A stretch of DNA of 64,000 nt, from positions 161,782 through 225,781 of the forward strand of contig JAKVBT010000006.1 in assembly GCA_022446905.1 (NCBI GenBank), given 5' to 3'. Positions within the stretch are counted from its first letter, which is position 1. The number at the start of each line of letters is the position of its first letter. Both the position numbers and the translations under genes were made by a program. The DNA is from Phycisphaerales bacterium. Its GTDB lineage: Bacteria > Planctomycetota > Phycisphaerae > Phycisphaerales > SM1A02. The notes beneath the pieces are model-generated. The model was not told the origin of the DNA. It saw only the letters and a list, made by a program, of their open reading frames with translations, and searched no databases. Positions 38,273 through 47,290 of the stretch are shown piece after piece.

Positions 38273-39202
38273 CTACTCAGCTTCGTGTGTGAAGTCACGA
38301 GTAGGGATCTCGTTGATTTCGCGGGCCCCATCAATCCATTTGCTCTGGTCACCAAACGACTCGATGCCCAGCGCCTTGGTGTGGCCATCGCCGTGGTACA
38401 CGGGGGCTTTGTCAGTGCCGCGTCCGGTTGGCGCGGCAGCACCTGCACTCATCCCTTGAATCTGACCTGGCACGGGCGCACTCCATTGTTCCTCATCAGC
38501 GAGAAAGCGTGGGGTCACTTCAAACCACGGGTTGAATTCAGTTGAGTCCATCCGCACAGAACCAGGCTCCTCAAAGCGATGGCCTTGCGTGAAGACAATG
38601 ACTTCACTGGGGCGGCGAAAGCGCGAGCGTGAATCGACGACCAAATTCGCATACTGGCGAACGCCCAGTCGCGCTTTGACAAATGCTGGGGTTGGATTCG
38701 GGCGGTCTGGTTCGATGCGGATATGCCCGCCTACATACCACCCGTTGTATGCATAGGCTGGTTCATAGGCAATCTCCTGGGCAATGTCCACGTCATCGCT
38801 ATAGGGAGCATCCGGGTTCAATGAAGCGCTCCGAAGCAGGGTCAGATCTTGGTCGAGGTAGGGAACCAGATGCCATGTCCACGGTCCGGCAATATTCGGT
38901 TCGGCAGTTGAGAATGTCGGGGCCGGAGGGATAGGTCGCATGTCGGGATAAGCCAAGTACAACTTGTGCCATGATTGCGCTTCGGGCGTGATGAAACCGG
39001 GAACAAATCGGTCAAGGTGATCAACGGAATACTGTTCCCAAGCAAGTCCAAGCTGACGGACATTGCTTGATGCTTCTGATTGTCTTGCAGCGCGGCCAGC
39101 AACACTTACGGCAGCGAGTGAGAGTGCCAGCAGCAGGCCAATGATTCCCAGAACGACAAGTAACTCAACGAGCGTGAAGCCACGACCTGATCGTGAGTTC
39201 AT
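38273..39202 (-). CDS. Pseudopilin-like secreted protein with prepilin leader
   Basis: 309 residues. The N-terminus SRSGRGFTLVELLVVLGIIGLLLALSLAAV is a type IV prepilin/type II pseudopilin leader, cleaved before Phe and followed by the N-terminal helix. The rest is a large extracellular domain rich in Trp, Pro and Asp, ending in a HGDGHTKAL-like segment typical of planctomycete pseudopilin-like proteins (DUF1559 type). No secretion machinery is near. It overlaps ispG by four bases, an unexpected pairing. Confidence 0.85.
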   Translation of the reverse strand: MNSRSGRGFTLVELLVVLGIIGLLLALSLAAVSVAGRAARQSEASSNVRQLGLAWEQYSVDHLDRFVPGFITPEAQSWHKLYLAYPDMRPIPPAPTFSTAEPNIAGPWTWHLVPYLDQDLTLLRSASLNPDAPYSDDVDIAQEIAYEPAYAYNGWYVGGHIRIEPDRPNPTPAFVKARLGVRQYANLVVDSRSRFRRPSEVIVFTQGHRFEEPGSVRMDSTEFNPWFEVTPRFLADEEQWSAPVPGQIQGMSAGAAAPTGRGTDKAPVYHGDGHTKALGIESFGDQSKWIDGAREINEIPTRDFTHEAE

Positions 39203-40449
39203 GACTCCCCGACCGTAATCTGCTCAACCTCACCGGCCGCGATGCGTTCAGCGCCGCTACCGAGGGCTCCAATGGGATCAGGGGGCACGATTTCCACCGA
39301 CTTTTCGCCGAGTTTGGCTTCGCCAGAACGGACCCGCTCTTGGAAGGCCAGACACTCTTGGAGAAGACGGTCAAGGATTTCCTCTTCTGGAACGTTGGCG
39401 ACACGTTCCCCTTGAACATAGATGATGCCACGGCGATCTCCGGCAAAGATGGCGATATCGGCGCCCTCTGCTTCGCCAGGTCCATTCACCACGCAGCCCA
39501 TGACAGCCACTTTCATAGGTACTTCGACTTCGTCAGCAAGCCGCGAGCGGACCTCTTGTACCAGCGTGAACAAGTCCACCTGGATACGCCCACAGGTTGG
39601 GCATGCAATCAGTTCGGCGCCTTTCCGCTCACGTAGTCCCAGCGACCAGAGCATTTCTAGGCCATCTTCAACTTCATAGATCGGATCGCTTGCATAGCTG
39701 ATCCGTAGCGTGTCGCCGATGCCTTCAGCCAGCAGCGTCCCCAGCGCCACGACACTGCGAATGCTCCCGGTTTCGCGTGGCCCGGCATGAGTGACACCTA
39801 GATGCAAGGGATAGTCAAACCGTTTTGAAATCTCCCGGTAGGTTTCGATCGCGAGACGGGCATCCATGGACTTGGCGCTGATGCACACGTCGTGGAAGTC
39901 ACGCGCTTCGAAGATTTCCATGTACTCTTCAAGTTTGGCGATCATGAGGGCCATGAGGTGTCCCTGTTGGTGATCGGCAAAGAACTTGCCGAGTTCTTCC
40001 ATGCGGCGCTGTTTGTCTTTGCGCTCGATGATCGATCCTTCATTCACGCCGACGCGAATTGGAATGCCTCGCTCCGCGCAAGCATCGATGACGGCATTGA
40101 CTTGATCGCGATCCGAGATATTGCCAGGGTTCAGTCGAATCTTGTGGATTCCGGCTTCGACGGCTTCTAATGCACGTTGATAGTGAAAGTGCACATCTGC
40201 GACGATGGGTACTTGGGTCTGAGCAAGAATTTCGGGGAGGGCCTCGGTGTCAGCCCGCTTAGGGACTGCGACACGGACAATGTCCGCTCCAGCAGCCGCC
40301 AACCGATTGATTTCAGCCACACAGGCGTCGATCTCATAGGTGTACCCAGACGTCATGGTCTGCACAGTTGGCGGGGCATCACCTCCAACACGGACGATGC
40401 CAGTGCGCTGGTCACCAAGCGTGATCTGACGTGTCTTTCGCCGCTGCAT
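39199..40449 (-). CDS. ispG: 4-hydroxy-3-methylbut-2-en-1-yl diphosphate synthase
   Basis: Iron-sulfur enzyme of the MEP pathway converting MEcPP to HMBPP. 416 residues: N-terminal barrel with VRVAVPKRADTEALPEI, DVHFHYQRALEA, RLNPGNI and RVGVNEGS; the cluster ligands are in CPTCGR and MGCVVNGPGEA. Either of two ATGs could start the gene; 40449 is preferred because TACAAT (40457-40462) ends seven bases before it, while the ATG at 40458 overlaps that box. The pseudopilin gene follows with a four-base overlap. Confidence 0.94.
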   Translation of the reverse strand: MQRRKTRQITLGDQRTGIVRVGGDAPPTVQTMTSGYTYEIDACVAEINRLAAAGADIVRVAVPKRADTEALPEILAQTQVPIVADVHFHYQRALEAVEAGIHKIRLNPGNISDRDQVNAVIDACAERGIPIRVGVNEGSIIERKDKQRRMEELGKFFADHQQGHLMALMIAKLEEYMEIFEARDFHDVCISAKSMDARLAIETYREISKRFDYPLHLGVTHAGPRETGSIRSVVALGTLLAEGIGDTLRISYASDPIYEVEDGLEMLWSLGLRERKGAELIACPTCGRIQVDLFTLVQEVRSRLADEVEVPMKVAVMGCVVNGPGEAEGADIAIFAGDRRGIIYVQGERVANVPEEEILDRLLQECLAFQERVRSGEAKLGEKSVEIVPPDPIGALGSGAERIAAGEVEQITVGES

Positions 40450-40456
40450 GCCACTC

Positions 40457-40462
40457 ATTGTA
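40457..40462 (-). promoter_or_regulatory. Putative -10 box for leaderless ispG mRNA
   Basis: TACAAT on the minus strand, five of six consensus bases, seven bases before the ATG at 40449. It lies in the 28-base gap after topA, so ispG would be uncoupled from topA. Confidence 0.5.
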
Positions 40463-40486
40463 GGTCACTTGGACGGGAAGTCGATC

Positions 40487-43054
40487 TCATTCGGTCCAAG
40501 GTTCGAGTGTGTCATCTTCGTTGGGAAGCAGTAAATCATTGATGGCAGTCCCTTCAGGGATCGGATCGCCATCCATGCGCGTAATGGGGGGCACTGGATT
40601 GGCCTTTTCATGGGCTTCCAAGGCTGCTTCGAGTTGACTCTTGGTGTCTTCGTCCAGTTCCGACCATTTGCCCCGGCCCCGACATTTGGGGAAAGCGCTA
40701 CATCCCAACCACGGACCACGCTTGCCATACCGCAGATTCAGTGGCTTTTCACACTTGTTGCAAGTCAATTCAGTCGTCAGGGGTGGAATCGATGGGAACT
40801 TCAACAGTCCCTTTTTGTCGACATTCAGGACCATCTTGATGTCTGGGTAGTTGACCGATGCTAGGAATGGTCCAAATCGACCCTGTCGAAGCACCATTTG
40901 TGACTGATCTTCCGGACAAGCGACATCAACTTGCTGCACCATTTGCGGCTTGCCATCGCGATCGGCCCCTGTCGCAAAAGTGCAGTCCGGATAGCGTGAG
41001 CAGGAGATGAACCGGCGTCCGCTTCGGGCCAGTCGATACGCGGCTCGAGCGCCGCATTCCGGACACTTGTAGTCCGCAGGCGTCATTTCAGCCCGGGCGT
41101 GTGTCATGTCCTCGTAGGCGGTGGCGAGTGCTTTGGAGAATGGGTCGTAGAAAGACCGCAATGTTTCGACCCAGTCGGCATCGTCTGACGCGATGAGGTC
41201 AAGTTTCGATTCCATCGAACGTGTGTACCCCACATCCATCAATCGCGGGAAGGCCTCCAGCAACTTTTCTGTCACAACTTCACCGACTGCTGTCGGGTGA
41301 AAGGAGCGGTCAATCTTCTCAACGTACTTCTGTTGAATCTTCTCGATGATTGAGGCATAGGTGGACGGACGTCCGATGCCTTCACGTTCAAGATGTTTGA
41401 TGAGTGCAGATTCGGTGTATCGGGAGGGCGGTGCTGTGAATCGCTGTCGTGGCTCGACTGCAAAGGCAGCCAACTCATCACCTTCCTTGAGGTCGGGGAG
41501 ATTCTGTTCTGTGTCTGATGAAGGTACGCCAGCAACGCGATAACAGCCATCAAACGAGAGGGTTCGGCCGGTGACTTTGAACTCGGCTCCTGTGTCACAA
41601 TCGCTGCGACGCAGACGCAGTTCGGTTCTGTTCCAAACTGCTGGCACCATCTGTCCAGAAACGAATCGGCGCCAGATCAGACTGTAGAGTCGGCGCTGGT
41701 CATCACTCAGCGAAGCAGGCAGTTCATCGGGATGTCGATTCACGTCCGTTGGACGAATAGCCTCGTGTGCTTCTTGCGCCTGTCGATTACTGGAGTGGTA
41801 CGGAACAGGTTTGTCGGGCAGGTAGTCCGGTCCACAAGTTGTTCCGATGTACTCGCGTACAGCGGCAATGGCTTCGGGTGCCACATGTGTTGAGTCGGTT
41901 CGCATGTAGGTAATCAGTCCTACTTGGCCTTCGCCGGGCATTTGCACACCTTGATAAAGCGCTTGGGCAGCGCCCATCGTTCGTCGTGCGGTGAATCCAA
42001 GCGTGGATGCGGCAGCAGCTTGTAGGCTGCTGGTAATAAACGGCGCGTGTGGTCGGGACTTCGATTGCTTTTGCTGCACGCTGTTGACAGACCATCGCGC
42101 ATTCGGGTCCCGCTCGCCTTGAACCTGTAGGCGACGGACGGCTGGGCCCTTGCCCTCTTCGTCTGTAGTTTCAACCAGATTCGGTTCAGTCAGTCCAACG
42201 GCCATGGCCATATCGATGATGCGTTGACGATGCGACGCTTCCTGCGGACTGTCCGCTGACCAGTCTGCGCAGGGCATTTTGAGATCAGCATCGCCGCTGG
42301 GCAGGGAAACCAGTTGTGCTGTCAGAGCAGCATGTTCGGTCATCCACACTGCCTGTGCTTTCTTGGTCGGCGGGGGGTCTTCAGCTTGCAACTGTTGCCA
42401 TGCCTTGGCGAGTTTCTTCTGCTCAGATAGCTGCGGCGTGACGCGAAGTTCGACCTGCCAGTATTCGTCCGGAATAAAGGCTCTGATTTCCATCTCGCGT
42501 TCAACAATCAGGCGGACCGCTGGCGACTGCACACGGCCGGCACTAAGCCCGCCTGCCACTCGTTGCCACAGCAACGGTGACACCTGATATCCGACAATCC
42601 GATCAATGATGCGCCTGGCCTGCTGAGCATTGACTCGATCGACGTTGATCGGGGTCGGGTTGGCAAATGCTGCTTGAATGTCTTTTTTGGTGATCGCGTT
42701 GAAGGTCACTCGTTTGGCACTTTCAGGATCGACCTTCAGGCATGCTGCCAGATGCCATGCAATTGCTTCTCCTTCTCGATCAAGGTCGGTAGCAAACCAG
42801 ATGTCATCAGCGGCTTTGGCAAGTTTGCGGAGTTTGGTGACAAGTTTTTTGGAATCGGCCGAGACCTCATAGGTCGGTGTGAAATCGTTTTCTAGATCGA
42901 CCCCAGGCACCGGGGCTTTGACACCCTTGGGATTCCGTTTGGGCAAATCGCGGATATGGCCCACAGACGCCTCGACGGTCCAGTCATCCCCCAGATAGCG
43001 CTGGATGGTTTTGGCCTTGGCAGGACTTTCGACAATGACGAGGTGGGTGGTCAT
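40487..43054 (-). CDS. topA: DNA topoisomerase I
   Basis: Type IA topoisomerase relaxing negative supercoils. 855 residues: TOPRIM domain with VESPAKAKTI and the DLDREGE acidic triad, active-site Tyr in ITYMRTDSTHV, and YASIIEKIQ. Two C-terminal C4 zinc motifs follow (CPEC...CSRYPDC and CNKC...CSAFPKC), with a degenerate third unit between them (CPEDQSQMVLRQGRFGPFL) that lacks most cysteines. It is 116 bases downstream of miaA. Confidence 0.96.
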   Translation of the reverse strand: MTTHLVIVESPAKAKTIQRYLGDDWTVEASVGHIRDLPKRNPKGVKAPVPGVDLENDFTPTYEVSADSKKLVTKLRKLAKAADDIWFATDLDREGEAIAWHLAACLKVDPESAKRVTFNAITKKDIQAAFANPTPINVDRVNAQQARRIIDRIVGYQVSPLLWQRVAGGLSAGRVQSPAVRLIVEREMEIRAFIPDEYWQVELRVTPQLSEQKKLAKAWQQLQAEDPPPTKKAQAVWMTEHAALTAQLVSLPSGDADLKMPCADWSADSPQEASHRQRIIDMAMAVGLTEPNLVETTDEEGKGPAVRRLQVQGERDPNARWSVNSVQQKQSKSRPHAPFITSSLQAAAASTLGFTARRTMGAAQALYQGVQMPGEGQVGLITYMRTDSTHVAPEAIAAVREYIGTTCGPDYLPDKPVPYHSSNRQAQEAHEAIRPTDVNRHPDELPASLSDDQRRLYSLIWRRFVSGQMVPAVWNRTELRLRRSDCDTGAEFKVTGRTLSFDGCYRVAGVPSSDTEQNLPDLKEGDELAAFAVEPRQRFTAPPSRYTESALIKHLEREGIGRPSTYASIIEKIQQKYVEKIDRSFHPTAVGEVVTEKLLEAFPRLMDVGYTRSMESKLDLIASDDADWVETLRSFYDPFSKALATAYEDMTHARAEMTPADYKCPECGARAAYRLARSGRRFISCSRYPDCTFATGADRDGKPQMVQQVDVACPEDQSQMVLRQGRFGPFLASVNYPDIKMVLNVDKKGLLKFPSIPPLTTELTCNKCEKPLNLRYGKRGPWLGCSAFPKCRGRGKWSELDEDTKSQLEAALEAHEKANPVPPITRMDGDPIPEGTAINDLLLPNEDDTLEPWTE

Positions 43055-43170
43055 GAGTGAGGGTCTAAGGGCGATTAGAGGGGAAGCACCCCAGGTCAGA
43101 TCGGGGGTTATCGCGAGCGGTTAAAGGTCTGTCAAGGCTTCTTTCGGTCAACCGACCCCAATAGGTTTGG

Positions 43171-44124
43171 TCATTCAGAGAAGATGCCAAGTGAGTGAAT
43201 ATACGCAAGTGTCTCTTTGACAAGAACTTGCGTTTTATTTTCATTTGCATCAAGCCATCGAATCAAAGGGATGGCCTGAAAACGGCGGAGCCAGGTTCGT
43301 TGCTGTTTGCCCAGTCGGCGAGACTTGATCTTGATCTGCTCAATGGCTTCCTCGAGGGTGCATCGTCCTTCGAGGTGTTCGATCAGTTGCTTGTACCCAA
43401 CCGCCTCGGCCGCCTGTTCGCCAAGGAGCCCCTTTTCATGCAGTTGACGGACTTCATCGAGCAGTCCTGCATCCATCATCCATTTGACTCGGGCGTTGAT
43501 GCGTCGATTCACTGCCTCAGTTGCCCAATGGAGACCAATGACCACGGCGTCATCACGGCACTGGCCCGACCACTCATGCTGCTGGTCCGAGCCAGGCTCT
43601 CCAGTCGCTGAGGCAATTTCAATGGCTCGAATAGTCCGCCGGCGGTCATTGACGTGGATCCGCCGAGCGGCGTTTGGGTCGAGTTCTTGTAGCCGTTGAT
43701 GCAAGGCTTCCGGCGTCCATGTGGAGAGTTCCGCACGTAGTGCGGGCTGGGGAGGCGGCCCATCAGCCATGCCAAAGAGCAACGCTTGCACATACAGGTT
43801 GGTGCCTCCGACCACGATTGGCCATTGTCCTTTGGCTCGAACCTCGTTGATGGCCTTTCCTGCGTGCTTGAGCCAATCATCGACCGAGAAGGGTATTTGG
43901 GGACTCACGAAGCTCAGGAGGTGGTGGTCTACACCGCCTTGCTCTTGGACCGTCGGAGTTGCAGTGCCGATGTCCATGCCTTGATAGATCTGCATCGAGT
44001 CTGCCGAGATGCAGGCTCCGCCAAGTTCCTTGGCTAGGGCCACTGACAACGCGGTTTTGCCGCCGGCAGTGGGCCCAACGATGACCAGAAGGGGCCGCTG
44101 CTGAGTTGGCTCATGAGTCATCAT
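43171..44124 (-). CDS. miaA: tRNA dimethylallyltransferase
   Basis: Adds a dimethylallyl group to A37 of tRNAs reading U-starting codons, using an isoprenoid precursor made by the neighbouring pathway. 317 residues: P-loop GPTAGGKTAL, SADSMQIYQGMDIGTAT, VGGTNLYVQALLFG, and the RRTIRAIE and KSRRLGKQQRTWLRRF regions. The ATG at 44124 gives normal length; the frame runs open further upstream only because it lies antisense to pgk. TACCGT ends nine bases before the ATG; no Shine-Dalgarno sequence. Confidence 0.94.
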   Translation of the reverse strand: MMTHEPTQQRPLLVIVGPTAGGKTALSVALAKELGGACISADSMQIYQGMDIGTATPTVQEQGGVDHHLLSFVSPQIPFSVDDWLKHAGKAINEVRAKGQWPIVVGGTNLYVQALLFGMADGPPPQPALRAELSTWTPEALHQRLQELDPNAARRIHVNDRRRTIRAIEIASATGEPGSDQQHEWSGQCRDDAVVIGLHWATEAVNRRINARVKWMMDAGLLDEVRQLHEKGLLGEQAAEAVGYKQLIEHLEGRCTLEEAIEQIKIKSRRLGKQQRTWLRRFQAIPLIRWLDANENKTQVLVKETLAYIHSLGIFSE

Positions 44125-44133
44125 GTTGTCGCT

Positions 44134-44139
44134 ACGGTA
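44134..44139 (-). promoter_or_regulatory. Putative -10 box for leaderless miaA mRNA
   Basis: TACCGT on the minus strand, nine bases before the ATG at 44124. Same TAnnnT placement as at putA, mnmA, ispG and others. Confidence 0.35.
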
Positions 44140-44159
44140 CGCGATCTCATCCGCGATGC

Positions 44160-44164
44160 AGGAG
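44160..44164 (+). promoter_or_regulatory. Shine-Dalgarno site deciding the pgk start
   Basis: AGGAG five bases before the ATG at 44170, favouring it over an in-frame ATG at 44113 that would run into miaA. Confidence 0.6.
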
Positions 44165-44169
44165 CTGAC

Positions 44170-45393
44170 ATGAGCCGACCAACAGTGATGGATCTGGATT
44201 GCACAGATGCACGCGTCCTGGTGCGTGTTGATTTCAATGTGCCACTCGATCAGGATGGCCATGTCCTCGATGACCGTCGCATTCGCATGGCGCTTCCGAC
44301 CATTGAGCACATTCTCAAACACAATGGCATTCCGGTGCTGATGAGTCACTTCGGGAGACCTTCCGGGACTGGTCCAGAGCCAGATGCGAGTTTGGCACCG
44401 GTGGCATCGCGGCTTGGATCGCTCCTTGGTTCGAAGCATCCCGTTCACTTCATCGAAGGCAATTGCCGTGGTGAGTCGGTGACTTCTGCCGTCTCCCAAG
44501 CCGGTATCGGCGAGGTCGTGCTGCTGGACAACCTGCGTTTTGATGCGGGCGAAAAAACCAACGATCCTGCGTTGTCTCGTGACTTGGCTGCATTGGGCGA
44601 TGCGTATGTGAATGATGCCTTTGGCACCGCTCATCGTGCTCACGCCTCTATGGTCGGAGTGCCTCAGGCCATGGGCGATAAGCCATGTGTCGCTGGATTG
44701 CTGTTGGCCAAAGAGTTGAAGTTTCTTTCGGAAGCGATGGAAGATCCCAAGCGTCCGTTTGCTGCAGTCCTCGGCGGGGCCAAGGTGTCGGACAAACTCG
44801 GTGCTATCAAGCACCTCTTAGAGCGTGTTGATCTCATTCTTGTCGGTGGCGCAATGGCCTACACGTTTCTGCAGGCTCGGGGTGAACTCATTGGACGCAG
44901 TCTCTGTGAACAAGACATGCTTGAGACGGCGCAAGAACTCATGCGGACTGCAGAGTCGCGAGGAGTTGATCTCCTGCTTCCCCAAGACCACATGTGCGCG
45001 GAAGCGTTGGCTGAAGGGGTCACTGTCCGAACCTGTGAGATTGGTATTCCAGAAGACCTGATGGGCCTGGACATCGGTCCAGAAACTGCAGCGGCTTGGG
45101 ATCAGCGTTTGCAGAAAGCGGCCACCATCGTTTGGAATGGGCCCATGGGCGTTTTTGAACAGCCACCGTTCGATCGGGGAACGACGGCCATCGCCAAGGC
45201 AATAGCCCACGCATCAAAGCGTCATAAGGCCATGTCGATCGTCGGTGGTGGCGAGACCGCTGCCGCGGTTGAACAGGCCGGGGTGGCTGGTCGCATCACG
45301 CATGTGTCCACGGGTGGTGGTGCGAGTCTCCGTATGCTTGAAGGCGCTGTTTTGCCTGGCATTGAAGCACTTGATGCTGGGAATCCTGACTGA
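44170..45393 (+). CDS. pgk: Phosphoglycerate kinase
   Basis: Glycolytic/gluconeogenic kinase exchanging phosphate between 1,3-bisphosphoglycerate and ADP. 407 residues with VLVRVDFNVPL, LMSHFGRP, LLDNLRFDAGE, NDAFGTAHRAHAS, AVLGGAKVSDK, WNGPMGVFE and the C-terminal GGGETAAAV and STGGGASL. Start at 44170 matches family length and has AGGAG upstream. First gene of the long plus-strand run, divergent from miaA; other glycolytic genes are not adjacent. Confidence 0.96.
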   Translation: MSRPTVMDLDCTDARVLVRVDFNVPLDQDGHVLDDRRIRMALPTIEHILKHNGIPVLMSHFGRPSGTGPEPDASLAPVASRLGSLLGSKHPVHFIEGNCRGESVTSAVSQAGIGEVVLLDNLRFDAGEKTNDPALSRDLAALGDAYVNDAFGTAHRAHASMVGVPQAMGDKPCVAGLLLAKELKFLSEAMEDPKRPFAAVLGGAKVSDKLGAIKHLLERVDLILVGGAMAYTFLQARGELIGRSLCEQDMLETAQELMRTAESRGVDLLLPQDHMCAEALAEGVTVRTCEIGIPEDLMGLDIGPETAAAWDQRLQKAATIVWNGPMGVFEQPPFDRGTTAIAKAIAHASKRHKAMSIVGGGETAAAVEQAGVAGRITHVSTGGGASLRMLEGAVLPGIEALDAGNPD

Positions 45394-45434
45394 AACTTAC
45401 TCTGGTCAAGCAGCCAGTTCTCGAGTCAGGGGTC

Positions 45435-45461
45435 TTCGAATGGTCCATTCGGGCCTATACT
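45435..45461 (+). promoter_or_regulatory. Promoter-like module upstream of the thioredoxin-like gene
   Basis: TTCGAA, 15 bases, then TATACT, in the 126-base gap after pgk. The module 50949-50975 has the same arrangement and a shared GC-rich block before the TAT box. Confidence 0.4.
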
Positions 45462-45519
45462 CAAGCGTGTCGGTGGGGGCCGGCCAATTTGCTTCTTGCC
45501 CAACTTTGGAGATCCTGCA

Positions 45520-46581
45520 ATGTTCACCATGGCTCATTCCATTCGAACCTGCCTGATGGCCGGTGTACTCGCGGCGCTCTTGACACCAGTGGCAACTGGG
45601 CTCGTACTCAAGCGGGACAAGTTGGAGGTCGGCAGTGATGCGCCTGCGCTAACGGTTGAAGAGTGGATTTCGACCCCCTTTGGTCAGCCGACTTTGGAGA
45701 AGGGCAAGGTGCATGTAGTGGAGTTCTGGGCAACCTGGTGTGTGCCATGCCAGCACTCCATTCCGCATCTGGCGCGTCTGCAAAAGGAGTGGGGTGCTGA
45801 TCGACTCCAGATCATTGGCATCTCTGAAGAAGAGCCCAAGGTAGTCAAGCCTTGGGTCATTAAGCAAGGTAAACGTATCAACTATGCCATCGCGACTGAT
45901 AAGAACAAGGCAACGCGCGAATGGATGAAAGCAGCGGATCTCAAGGGTGTTCCGTGGGTATTCATCGTTGGTCCTGAAGGACGAATCCAGTTTATTGGTA
46001 ACCCCAATTCAACTGACTTTGACCGGCGGTTGAACGATGTGCTGCGTGGTCGCTTTGACATTAAAAAAATGCAGGAAGCGGCGCCGCTGTTTGAGCGATT
46101 GCGAACAGAGCGTGAACGCAAAAACTGGCGGCAGTATGACGCCACGCTGGCCTTGATCCTTGCCATTGATCAGCGTCTCTTCCGTGAAGCCGAAATTGAT
46201 CAGATTGAGTGCATGATTGTCGAGCAGAAGAATCCTCAAGCTGCGTATGTCAAGGCGGCCGCATTTATCGAGATGAATTTGCAGGACGACCCTGAGGCTG
46301 TGATGTGGCTGTCAGAACGTATTGCGACTGATCCAGACATTCCTGCCGAGCATCGCAATTACCCAATGGCTGTACAGGCCGGCACCGCGGTGCTTGATCA
46401 GTTTGAGAATGCCACTGTTCGTGCAGACATGCTGGCTCGCCTTTCAAACATTCAAATGGCTGCTGGGAATTCAGATCAAGCCATTGCATTGGCGCGGCGG
46501 GCCTATCGGACTGCACCCAAGGAACTCAAAGAAGACTTCCGCAAGAGATGGGTTGAAATGAAAAGTCAGGCTGATGGCTGA
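45520..46581 (+). CDS. Thioredoxin-like (TlpA/ResA type) protein with helical C-terminal region
   Basis: 353 residues. An N-terminal signal sequence (about residues 5-27) targets it outside the cytosol. The thioredoxin-fold domain carries WCVPC (Cys74, Cys77), ATDKNKATREWMKAADLKGVP with the cis-proline, and VFIVGPEGRIQF. Residues ~180-353 are helical and end in a TPR-like unit (NSDQAIALARRAYRTAP). Probably a periplasmic or membrane-attached thiol-disulphide protein. ATG at 45520 has GGAG eight bases upstream. Overlaps rpe by eight bases. Confidence 0.82.
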   Translation: MFTMAHSIRTCLMAGVLAALLTPVATGLVLKRDKLEVGSDAPALTVEEWISTPFGQPTLEKGKVHVVEFWATWCVPCQHSIPHLARLQKEWGADRLQIIGISEEEPKVVKPWVIKQGKRINYAIATDKNKATREWMKAADLKGVPWVFIVGPEGRIQFIGNPNSTDFDRRLNDVLRGRFDIKKMQEAAPLFERLRTERERKNWRQYDATLALILAIDQRLFREAEIDQIECMIVEQKNPQAAYVKAAAFIEMNLQDDPEAVMWLSERIATDPDIPAEHRNYPMAVQAGTAVLDQFENATVRADMLARLSNIQMAAGNSDQAIALARRAYRTAPKELKEDFRKRWVEMKSQADG

Positions 46582-47275
46582 AACCAGCGTGCTCACACCT
46601 CCCTCATTTGCCGTTCCTGCAGCGCCAGGAACTCGACTGGTTGCGGCATCGATCCTCTCTGCAGATTTTGGCCAACTTGCCTCTGATGCGCAGCGGGCCC
46701 TTGATGCGGGGGCTGACCTGCTGCACGTCGACATCATGGACGGTCACTTTGTGCCCAATTTGTCGATGGGTCCAGCGATCTGCGAGGCGGTGCACCGCCA
46801 TCTTCCCGAAGCGATGCTGGATGTGCATCTCATGGTCTCTGATCCAGCAGCCTACTTAGAGCCCTTTGCCAAGGCCGGGGCCAATCATCTGACGGTGCAT
46901 GCGGAAGTCGTTGATCAACCGGCTGACATGGTCGGCCGCATTCATGCGTTGGGATGTACGGCGGGTTTGGCAATCAACCCAGATACTCCGGTTGAAGCCA
47001 TGTTTGAGGCTGGTGAGGAATTTGACCTTCTACTGGTGATGAGTGTGCATCCGGGGTTCTCGGGTCAGCGGTTTATCGAGTCAGTGTGCGAGAAGACACA
47101 CGCGTTGCGAACACATTTTGGATCTGAGGTGTGGATTCAGATGGACGGTGGCGTGGGCCCTTCAACGGCGGCACAGGCGCGGGAGGCTGGTTGCAATGTG
47201 CTGGTGAGCGCTTCAGCGATTTATGGGGCTGATGACCCTGAGGCGGCCATTTCGCAGATTCGGGGCGCTGGCTGA
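46574..47275 (+). CDS. rpe: Ribulose-phosphate 3-epimerase
   Basis: Interconverts ribulose-5-phosphate and xylulose-5-phosphate. 233 residues: SILSADFGQL, the metal-site HVDIMDGHFVPNLSMGP, MLDVHLMV, NPDTPVE, MSVHPGFSGQRFI and MDGGVGPSTA. An N-terminal tail of ~18 residues (Pro/Ala-rich) is longer than usual. It starts eight bases inside the thioredoxin-like gene and ends 15 bases before accD. Confidence 0.95.
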   Translation: MAETSVLTPPSFAVPAAPGTRLVAASILSADFGQLASDAQRALDAGADLLHVDIMDGHFVPNLSMGPAICEAVHRHLPEAMLDVHLMVSDPAAYLEPFAKAGANHLTVHAEVVDQPADMVGRIHALGCTAGLAINPDTPVEAMFEAGEEFDLLLVMSVHPGFSGQRFIESVCEKTHALRTHFGSEVWIQMDGGVGPSTAAQAREAGCNVLVSASAIYGADDPEAAISQIRGAG

Positions 47276-47290
47276 TACCCTGTAGCACGT

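Noticed and set aside
44125..44814. Upstream extension of the miaA frame
   Set aside because: It is antisense to pgk; MiaA has normal length from the ATG at 44124.
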